DNA of 36,257 bases from an uncultured Myxococcales bacterium. Its GTDB lineage: Bacteria > Myxococcota_A > Polyangia > Palsa-1104 > JAEUJZ01. Below are positions 30,409 to 36,257 of the stretch, one piece after another; the stretch's first letter is position 1; the number at the start of each line of letters is the position of its first letter. Made by a program: the position numbers and the translations under genes. Location: assembly GCA_937868485.1 (NCBI GenBank), contig CALMML010000474.1, positions 1 to 36,257 on the forward strand, in the 5' to 3' direction. Under the pieces are notes generated by a model that had not been told where the DNA came from, did no database searches, and was given only the letters and a program-made list of their open reading frames with translations.

Positions 30409-31305
30409 ATGATCGCTCGGTCTGCTTCCAGAGTCCTACTACTTGGCATCAGTGCGGTGCTGCTTACGCCGCACCTTGCAAGCGCATGCGCATCCTGCGG
30501 CTGTGGAGATCCCACGTTAACCGCCATGGGAATGGAAAAGCCGTTCAAGCATCGTGTCCGCTTGTCTCTGGAGCAGCGCGCAGGGGTTCACACGTCTCCT
30601 TCCGAAAGCGAGCAGACCGTCATCTCTCGCAGTGCGCTGTCTGGATCGTATTCTCCGACGACATTTTTGACCGTTGCAGCGCTCTTTCCGTTTTTTTTCG
30701 CACAGACAAAGACGCCTGCACAGGATGCACGTACGGTGTACGGAATCGGTGATCTAGAAGTGATGGCACGCGCGCTGATCTTCCGCGATCGATCGTTTTC
30801 TCCTCGTCACGTGGTGGGAGTGCTGGCTGGGATGAAGGCCCCAACCGGACCGCGCAGAACGGACAGCAGTGGCTATCCTGCGCCATCGGATATGCAGCCC
30901 GGAAGTGGATCTTGGGACGCGCTGTTTGGCGCGCAGTACAACTACTTTGGCGACGCGGTATCTCTGTTTGTATCCGCAAGCTATCGACTGACCGGAACGG
31001 GCTATGTCGACTATCGGAGAGGCAGTGTCCTCGGCGCTACCGCCTTTGTGCAGCTTCCCATCGTGCGCAGCTTCGCGATCGGCCATGGACTGGATGCGTC
31101 ATGGACCGCGCAGAGTGTTCTATCGAGTGGCGCGCTGGCTCCGAACACAGGAGGATCGCTCTTGTCCTTGACCTACGGTGCGCTGCTTGCGATTCGGAGT
31201 GACTGGCTGCTTCGGCTTCAGCTTCAAATTCCGATCATTCAGCGCTGGATTGGGAGTCAGTCCGAGTCTCCCACTGGCATTGTGTCGTTGACCATTGATT
31301 TGTAG
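30409..31305 (+). CDS. Outer-membrane beta-barrel-like protein with N-terminal CxxCxC motif
   Basis: 298 residues from ATG 30409; a GTG directly before it, at 30406, is also in frame. The signal peptide (SRVLLLGISAVLLTPHLASA) is followed at once by CASCGCGDPTLTAMGMEKP, a cysteine-rich motif that could bind metal or form disulfides at the mature N-terminus. The rest is alternating beta strands with aromatic residues: LSLEQRAGVHTS, FLTVAALFPFFFAQTKT, VYGIGDLEVMARALI, SVLGATAFVQLPIV and an end at SPTGIVSLTIDL. This is typical of a small outer-membrane barrel related to the transporter/'phenol degradation' barrels. I infer an envelope metal-handling role because it is divergent from regBA-mbnPH and shares the RegA-like box. 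I cannot name the family. Confidence 0.65.
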   Translation: MIARSASRVLLLGISAVLLTPHLASACASCGCGDPTLTAMGMEKPFKHRVRLSLEQRAGVHTSPSESEQTVISRSALSGSYSPTTFLTVAALFPFFFAQTKTPAQDARTVYGIGDLEVMARALIFRDRSFSPRHVVGVLAGMKAPTGPRRTDSSGYPAPSDMQPGSGSWDALFGAQYNYFGDAVSLFVSASYRLTGTGYVDYRRGSVLGATAFVQLPIVRSFAIGHGLDASWTAQSVLSSGALAPNTGGSLLSLTYGALLAIRSDWLLRLQLQIPIIQRWIGSQSESPTGIVSLTIDL

Positions 31306-31362
31306 ATCCATCTCTGCTTATGGCTCTGCTTGTGTCTCTGTTTCCGTCGCTGAATCAGACTC

Positions 31363-32553
31363 TTATTGGGAAGGACAGCTTCCAGTCAGGTTCAGAATCT
31401 GCTGGTCGTAATGGACACGGAACAAGCTGTTTAGGGACAGCGAATCCACGATCAGACCTCCGTAGAAATCAAGCGGAGAGCTGATCGAAACGGCGCGCCT
31501 ACGTCCCATCAGCACCGCGCCAATGAATCCGCCACCTGCCAACGAGATGCTATCGACTCCGCCTGCAAAGAAACGGACACGCGGTGGAGAGCTGGGATCT
31601 CCGATCGCGACCACGCCTCCGACTTCTACATCCCCATGAACATACAGATCCAGCTGCGCCCCTTCAGCCAGCGAGATCGTCAGCGCATTTCCGACGCTGA
31701 GTCCGCCTCCGATTGCCAGCTCTACGCGACCACTGACCTGAATCGAAAGGCTTCCCAGTCCCGAGACACGCTGAAAGTAGTAGCGACCACAGGACAGGCT
31801 CAGCACAGGACTCCCTGCGTAGCCTTCCAGTGCGTTCTGATCCAGTCCCAAGCGACTCGTTTGACTCGCAGCTTGAATCGCCAACATGGGACCAGAGACA
31901 TACGGATCGAGGTCACACGGACACGGAGGAGCCACTTGAACCGCAGCACTTCGCGCTTGGTTTATCGCACGCTGTCCAGTCACCGAAGTCGTGCTTCCAA
32001 TCGGCGTTGTGAGCGTTCCCATGACCGATAGATTGACGAGCGAGATGTTCCCCCCGATCTCTGCATCGGCTGCGGCCCGAACCGTGTCTCCGCTGAGATC
32101 ACCAGCGAGAGAAAGCGGACCGCGAACCCAGAGCGTTCCCAGCACTTGTGCGGTCGTCGCACTGGAGCTACGGAGTGCGCCGCCAATGTTCCAGCTTCCT
32201 TGCGGACTGATGCCACCGACCACACCAACATCACCACCTGTGCTTCCCGCTTGATACGGACCGACTGCGCTGTCAAAGGAGTCGAGCTGCAAGTCGCCTC
32301 CGCTCAGCATTCCACAGACACAGAGCGGAGAGGGCAGAGACGATGCCAACAGCTTGCCACCACACAGCGATGCATCTTGCGCGCCCGCAATCATCGGACC
32401 CTGTTCACTACAGAATCCAGGGAGTGGGACATCACATACCCTGCCTGCGCAGCGCACGGTTGCGATGACATCATCAACGGAACATCCAGCATCAGCCAGC
32501 GCAACCAGCAAGACCCAGCGCGCCGCGCGGAAGGTGAAGGGCCTGCTGCTCAT
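31363..32553 (-). CDS. Exported repeat-rich beta lipoprotein of unknown function
   Basis: 396 residues. The start MSSRPFTFRAARWVLLVALA runs into a lipobox ADAGC (Cys24). The N-terminal ~80 residues hold several cysteines (VRCAGRVCDVPLPGFC, SLCGGKLL, SPLCVCGML). Then the chain shows many short glycine-rich strands that read like a right-handed beta helix or stacked repeat: GSTGGDVGVVGGI, GSWNIGGALRS, VLGTLWVRGPLSLAGDLSG, AEIGGNISLVNLSVMGTL, and later VELAIGGGLSVGNALTI and VHGDVEVGGVVAIGD. The style resembles bactofilin-like or DUF7305-type myxobacterial surface proteins. Its ATG overlaps the stop of the TPR membrane gene (ATGA), making it the last gene of the sigma-factor operon. Confidence 0.65.
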   Translation of the reverse strand: MSSRPFTFRAARWVLLVALADAGCSVDDVIATVRCAGRVCDVPLPGFCSEQGPMIAGAQDASLCGGKLLASSLPSPLCVCGMLSGGDLQLDSFDSAVGPYQAGSTGGDVGVVGGISPQGSWNIGGALRSSSATTAQVLGTLWVRGPLSLAGDLSGDTVRAAADAEIGGNISLVNLSVMGTLTTPIGSTTSVTGQRAINQARSAAVQVAPPCPCDLDPYVSGPMLAIQAASQTSRLGLDQNALEGYAGSPVLSLSCGRYYFQRVSGLGSLSIQVSGRVELAIGGGLSVGNALTISLAEGAQLDLYVHGDVEVGGVVAIGDPSSPPRVRFFAGGVDSISLAGGGFIGAVLMGRRRAVSISSPLDFYGGLIVDSLSLNSLFRVHYDQQILNLTGSCPSQ

Positions 32554-33359
32554 CGTGCAAGACGCTCCGTGACTTGACGAAGCCGTGCTTCCATTTTCCC
32601 TTTCGCAGGAGAGTCGCTGTGATGCGCCAAAAACTCTCGAATGGCTTGCGCTTCCGCCGTGCGATCGGACAGCAGGGCCAGCGCATCACAGATTCCCATC
32701 CGTGCTTCTTCGGTCAGTGTTCCTTGCGGACGAAGTCGAAGCGCCGATCGAAACATCCGCAAGGCGGACTGCGGTTGCTTCTTCTTTTCCAGCAGCAGTC
32801 CACCGGCAGCCACTTTCGCAACATAGCTCTCTTCGCTGCTTGGATCTTGCTGCACGATCTGCAGATAGATTTGGAGCGCTTCCGCAAAGCGCTTCTGTCT
32901 TCGACGCTCACTGGCCATCCGCAGCAAGTCCTGCGTGCTGCGCAAGCTGGTCCGTTTCGCGGATGTGCTACGCGTGCTGGAGGTGTCTGGACTGACTGAT
33001 TCACGATCTACTGCCGCGTGGGAATCGACCCCCGGATCGACCGTCTTTGCCAAGGTGTCCGACATCGGACTGGGGCCCGCAGCTGCTTCCTTCTTCGTCG
33101 GAGAGACAGGATTACTAGACGTACGCAGCCATCGCCGAAACAGTGCATAGATGATCGCAGAAGTGATCGCAGCCGCTCCCCCAAAGGCCAGACCGCGACG
33201 CATACGCTGCATCGGAATCGCAGCACTTCGATCGAGTGCTTGTTCGATCAGCGCCGCTTGCGCTGCGGTGGACAAGGGCGCTGCAGGACCAAGCCGATCG
33301 TCGAGCGGAGGCAGCAGCTGATCCATCTTAAGTGACTCTGTCGAGCTGCGGTTGCTCAT
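32550..33359 (-). CDS. Single-pass membrane protein with C-terminal TPR, candidate anti-sigma factor
   Basis: 269 residues. The cytoplasmic N-terminus (about 1-55) is followed by one transmembrane helix (GLAFGGAAAITSAIIYALF, about 57-75). A Ser/Thr/Pro-rich linker and a C-terminal TPR region (RRRQKRFAEALQIYLQIV, AGGLLLEKKKQPQSALRMFRSAL, LLSDRTAEAQAIREFL) complete it. The gene overlaps the sigma-factor gene before it and the lipoprotein gene after it, each by four bases (ATGA). That tight coupling, the small cytoplasmic domain and the single helix match membrane anti-sigma factors. However I see no zinc-binding HxxxCxxC anti-sigma motif, so the role rests on context. The exported TPR part would sense the signal. 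Confidence 0.6.
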   Translation of the reverse strand: MSNRSSTESLKMDQLLPPLDDRLGPAAPLSTAAQAALIEQALDRSAAIPMQRMRRGLAFGGAAAITSAIIYALFRRWLRTSSNPVSPTKKEAAAGPSPMSDTLAKTVDPGVDSHAAVDRESVSPDTSSTRSTSAKRTSLRSTQDLLRMASERRRQKRFAEALQIYLQIVQQDPSSEESYVAKVAAGGLLLEKKKQPQSALRMFRSALRLRPQGTLTEEARMGICDALALLSDRTAEAQAIREFLAHHSDSPAKGKMEARLRQVTERLAR

Positions 33360-33979
33360 GATTTGTTCTCCGTCTTTGCAGAGTCATCTTGCGTTCGCGC
33401 CAGATCTTGCAGCTTTCCTTGTGCGAGCCGTAGCCTGCTCCGAATCGTTTCCTGCGAGACCGCAAAGTGTGCAGCCACTTCAGGAATGCTCAGTCCAATC
33501 ATGTGATGAAGTACCAGCGCTTGTCTCTGTTCATCGGGAAGGTGATCTAGCCGAGCCACCGCTTGTCGACGCAGCGTGTACTCATCCGGTAGCTCTGCTG
33601 CACTTGTCAAAGGACTCGCTGCCGACTCACGCTCTCTGTCCTTTATTCGACGTTCTTTCCGACGCCAGCCGATCGCCGTACGCGCCACAATGCGATCCGC
33701 CCAAGATGTCAGCTTTCCTTCCGCACGATAGGAAGGAAGCCCACGCACAATCGCAATCAGCGCTTCTTGCGCGATGTCATCTACGTCACTGTCACCACGT
33801 ATCAGGTAGCGAATGAGGTTGCGCATGCGCGGAAGCAGCTCTGCAAGCAGAGACGCCAGCGCTTTGCGATCGCCCTGTTGCGCCGCCAAAATCCGAGGAT
33901 CTGGCGGTAGGGATTCGCTTGTCACCGTCGGAACGGGCAGCAGCGGAGGATCACTTGTTGGTGTGGCAATCAGTCTCAC
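33356..33979 (-). CDS. ECF-like sigma-70 family RNA polymerase sigma factor
   Basis: 207 residues from GTG 33979. Region 2 is clear: LLAELLPRMRNLIRYLIRGDSDVDDIAQEALIAIVRGL, with DVDDIAQEA as the core-binding helix, then SYRAEGKLTSWADRIVARTAI for -10 recognition. Region 4 is also clear: ARLDHLPDEQRQALVLHHMIGLSIPEVAAHFAVSQETIRSRLRLAQGKL, the helix-turn-helix for -35 recognition. Region 3 is absent, so it is an extracytoplasmic-function type. It is the second gene of a four-gene minus-strand operon: an exported protein (33992-35107) ends 12 bases upstream, and the TPR membrane protein overlaps its end (ATGA). Such sigma factors are held by a membrane partner and released by envelope signals. Confidence 0.88.
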   Translation of the reverse strand: MRLIATPTSDPPLLPVPTVTSESLPPDPRILAAQQGDRKALASLLAELLPRMRNLIRYLIRGDSDVDDIAQEALIAIVRGLPSYRAEGKLTSWADRIVARTAIGWRRKERRIKDRERESAASPLTSAAELPDEYTLRRQAVARLDHLPDEQRQALVLHHMIGLSIPEVAAHFAVSQETIRSRLRLAQGKLQDLARTQDDSAKTENKS

Positions 33980-33991
33980 AGGACGGCGTCC

Positions 33992-35107
33992 CTAACTCGG
34001 CGCAGAAGCGCGTTCCGATGATGGAGGCGTCGCGGACCGCGATCGGGTCAGTGGACTCCACAGAATTTGCAAACCACCGAGCGGCCACACGGGCCACAGC
34101 TCCTTGTAGACCACAAACCCACTTGTCTCGACGTAGCCCAATCGAGGCTGGCGCAGCAGCACGTCCGCCGAGACAGACAGCTCAAGCCACAGCGGAATGC
34201 GCCGCGAAGGACGAATCCACAGCGACACCATGGGCGAAGCTCCGATTCCGAACATCGTCAGATCGGCTGTCGGTTCATATCCCGCAGCAGCCGACACCGT
34301 GGCTCGATGAAAGACAGATCCGCTGACGCCAAGTCCGGTGAGCAGTCGCAGCGAAGGAGTCTGCCAGAGCACCACCTGCGCACTCCCTACCGCGCTATAG
34401 CGAGACAGGGAAACCGTGAACTGTTCGTCGGAAAGCAGCGAAGGGAGTCCCGCCCACAGCGCCAGTCGCAGCACAAAGCGATGAAGCGGAACCGACACAG
34501 AAAGACCCAGGGAATGGTGGCCAAACGGACTCTGTCCATCACCGCCTCCCTGCCAGCCCAGTCCAAGCAGAAGCGGTGTCTGTTCCACTTCTGCAGAAGG
34601 AATCGTTGGCTCTGTTTCTCGATTCATCTGCCGCACCGGCTGTGCCGCCATGACGTCAGCCAGACTGACGCCAGGTTGTTCGCCCGCAAGCAGCGTACGG
34701 ACCACCGCGCGTGTCACCACCGCGGCACTCTCCATCGCTGCGGACAGTCCCTGCGCACGCTCTGGCTGCTCGATCAGACGCTCAAACAGCCTATCTGTTG
34801 TCACAATACGGAGTCGTCTTCCGCGTGATTCCTTTTCCCAATACAGAAGACAGAGTGCGCTCATCTGGCTCCGCAGCTGCGTCGCACGAAGCAGTCTCTC
34901 TTCCGCTGTCGGACGACTGTCTTCACTTCCCACGGTCTGAAGCTGCACGGGCAAGTCCGCAAGCTGTCCACTCATGCGTGCGGCCAGCTCACTGTCATCA
35001 GGTGACTGCATCCACAGCACAACCATCGACGGAGAATCAGCCAGCGCTACGCGCGGAAGGAACAGCAAACCAAGCAGCAGAATCCACAGCCGAGCGCGCG
35101 GCAACAC
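33992..35107 (-). CDS. Exported protein of unknown function with beta-rich C-terminus
   Basis: 371 residues from GTG 35107. A signal peptide (MLPRARLWILLLGLLFLPRVALA) is followed by an alpha/beta N-terminal part (SMVVLWMQSPDDSELAARMSGQLADL, LRIVTTDRLFERLIEQPERAQGL). The C-terminal half (about 170-350) is rich in regular amphipathic strands such as SLGLSVSVPLHRFVLRLALWAG, LRLLTGLGVSGSVFHR and LWLELSVSADVLLRQPRLG. This suggests a membrane-associated or outer-membrane barrel. I recognise no named family. It heads the sigma-factor operon (gap of 12 bases to the sigma gene), so it may be the envelope component that the sigma circuit monitors. Confidence 0.6.
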   Translation of the reverse strand: MLPRARLWILLLGLLFLPRVALADSPSMVVLWMQSPDDSELAARMSGQLADLPVQLQTVGSEDSRPTAEERLLRATQLRSQMSALCLLYWEKESRGRRLRIVTTDRLFERLIEQPERAQGLSAAMESAAVVTRAVVRTLLAGEQPGVSLADVMAAQPVRQMNRETEPTIPSAEVEQTPLLLGLGWQGGGDGQSPFGHHSLGLSVSVPLHRFVLRLALWAGLPSLLSDEQFTVSLSRYSAVGSAQVVLWQTPSLRLLTGLGVSGSVFHRATVSAAAGYEPTADLTMFGIGASPMVSLWIRPSRRIPLWLELSVSADVLLRQPRLGYVETSGFVVYKELWPVWPLGGLQILWSPLTRSRSATPPSSERASAPS

Positions 35108-35180
35108 CCAGCGAATTGTAACAGGACTTCATGGTTGCGCCGCAGCGATGCAGCGGTGATGCGCAAAGGAATCGCGGCAG

Positions 35181-36257
35181 TTAGCGACGGCGGGTAAAGT
35201 GCGGAGACGTAGTCAGCTGAAGGAGATAGTCGGTCAAGCTGGCTTCATTCGATCCGAGATCAGGACGAACTTTTCGCACCAAACAGCTTGGGAGTCCGTC
35301 ACTGATTCCGTAGCTATACGTCGCCATCATGTCTGCTGCGCAGGCCCGAACATCATCACGACTCGCCAGCTGCTCCGCCAGATCCACTTGTCCGGTTGCC
35401 GTCATCAGCAGCTCATCGCTGGCATTCACAATCCGCGCCGAAGCATCAATTGGGAGTCCCTTTTCCGTCGAGCGATAGCGACCCACTTCATCGAAGTGTT
35501 CAAAGGCAAAGCCGATTGGATCGAACTGTTTGTGACAGAACACGCAGCCAGACTGCACATGCTGTTTTTCGTAGCGCTCACGCGTGGTCGTCACGCCCGG
35601 CATCGTCGTGGGAAGCGCTGGAATGTTCGGTGGCGGATCGGGACGATGCTTGCAAAACAGCTTTTCATACAGCAGCAGTCCGCGCTGGGTGGGCGACGAT
35701 CCTTGAGCCTGTGCATGCGCCGCCAAGATCGATCCCTGCGACAGCAGTCCAACGCCCCACTGCGGCGGTCGCTGCGTCCTCACAAAGCCTCCGGTCGAGC
35801 TTCCGTATCCGTAGTGTGTAGCAAGCATTGGATCGACAAACGTATAGTCCGCAGTGAGCAGCGTCTTCAGTCCGCCTCTGTCTGTCAGCACCACCTGATC
35901 GATGAAGCGCTTGGTCTCTTCCACCAGCGAGGTCCGTACCGTAAAGTAGTTCGCAACATCGGGTCGTGTTACCGTCGCTGCGCGCTCATATCGGAACCAG
36001 TACCGGAAGAGCTGTCGAACCACATCCTGACCGCGCGGACTTTCCAGCAGTGCTTTGGCCTCTGCTTGCAGCACTTCCGGTGAAGAAAGCTCTCCGCGAT
36101 CGGCTCTGTCCAGCAGCTGAGCGCTCGGTGTCGTTCCTGAATAGTTGTACGCCAGCTCTGTCGCTAGCTCATGCTGTGACAGCTTCCGACTGTCTCCTTC
36201 TTGGGTTCCTACTTCCGATCGATACAGCGCATGCGGAGACTGAATCATCGACACCAA
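35181..36257 (-). CDS. DUF1592/1588/1585 cytochrome-like protein, 5' part beyond the window
   Basis: The reading frame enters at the window edge, so the first residue here is not a start. 358 residues are visible. The DUF1592 part has SPHALYRSEVG, ELATELAYNYSGTTP, LLTADYTFVDPMLATHYG and LLSQGSILAAHAQAQGSSPTQRG. DUF1588 carries the CxxCH site in SGCVFCHKQFDPIGFAFEHFDEVGRYR. DUF1585 closes the protein (LVRKVRPDLGSNEASLTDYLLQL). The N-terminal cytochrome and DUF1587/1595 domains must lie outside. It is a paralogue of the gene at 15777-17999, clearly diverged, and has no DUF1552 gene after it on the visible side. The two share gene type but not operon structure. Confidence 0.85.
   Translation of the reverse strand: MVSMIQSPHALYRSEVGTQEGDSRKLSQHELATELAYNYSGTTPSAQLLDRADRGELSSPEVLQAEAKALLESPRGQDVVRQLFRYWFRYERAATVTRPDVANYFTVRTSLVEETKRFIDQVVLTDRGGLKTLLTADYTFVDPMLATHYGYGSSTGGFVRTQRPPQWGVGLLSQGSILAAHAQAQGSSPTQRGLLLYEKLFCKHRPDPPPNIPALPTTMPGVTTTRERYEKQHVQSGCVFCHKQFDPIGFAFEHFDEVGRYRSTEKGLPIDASARIVNASDELLMTATGQVDLAEQLASRDDVRACAADMMATYSYGISDGLPSCLVRKVRPDLGSNEASLTDYLLQLTTSPHFTRRR

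Noticed and set aside
1-36257. tRNA genes, CRISPR arrays, insertion sequences, prophage or integrase genes
   Set aside because: No tRNA-like cloverleaf, regular spaced repeats, transposase/integrase motifs or terminal inverted repeats were noticed in either strand.

Overview
The window looks like a chromosomal segment of a Myxococcota (myxobacterium-type, formerly Deltaproteobacteria) genome, probably a whole contig because genes run off both ends. The evidence is the mix of families. There are secreted c-type cytochromes of the DUF1587/1592/1588/1585 group paired with a Tat-exported DUF1552 protein. There are several TPR and PEGA-domain secreted proteins, many lipoproteins, a MauG/MbnP 'metallo-mystery pair', and an acyltransferase/TPR fusion. 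Coding is dense, moderately GC-rich and on both strands, with convergent pairs that nearly touch or overlap. I see no tRNA, rRNA, CRISPR array, insertion sequence or prophage.

Layout. 1-9.3 kb: a partial phospholipase-D-like lipoprotein, a degenerate polyphosphate-glucokinase-like protein, a TPR/outer-membrane barrel protein, an aldose-1-epimerase-like enzyme, a membrane acyltransferase fused to a TPR protein, a flippase-like membrane protein, a small coiled-coil protein and a PEGA protein. 9.3-14.4 kb: a von Willebrand A lipoprotein behind a candidate sigma-54 promoter, a CapA-type phosphoesterase, a methyltransferase with a regulatory domain, and a small STAS-like protein. 14.4-18.0 kb: a DUF1592-type cytochrome carrying an inserted glycogen-binding-like (CBM48) domain, translationally coupled to a DUF1552 protein. 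18.0-20.2 kb: an ethanolamine-utilisation island of eutC followed by one gene that fuses the shell protein EutL to the corrinoid adenosyltransferase EutT; eutB is absent. 20.4-25.7 kb: a secreted coiled-coil protein, a small membrane protein, two coupled SPFH/band-7 lipoproteins and a YihY/BrkB membrane protein.

25.7-31.3 kb is the most coherent system: a five-gene minus-strand run regB - regA - lipoprotein - mbnP - mbnH, with a divergent cysteine-motif outer-membrane-like protein at its head. RegB keeps the quinone-sensing GGxxNPF motif and the redox cysteine, RegA keeps its Fis-type helix-turn-helix, and two RegA/PrrA/RegR-like boxes lie exactly in the two control regions (regB/divergent gene, and upstream of mbnP). 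I infer a redox- or copper-responsive module that deploys the MbnH/MbnP copper-protein pair at the cell envelope. 31.3-35.1 kb: a four-gene minus-strand operon with an ECF-like sigma factor, an overlapping TPR membrane protein (candidate anti-sigma) and two exported proteins. 35.2 kb to the end: a second, partial DUF1592-type cytochrome.

All calls come from reading the sequence and recalled family motifs. No database search was possible.
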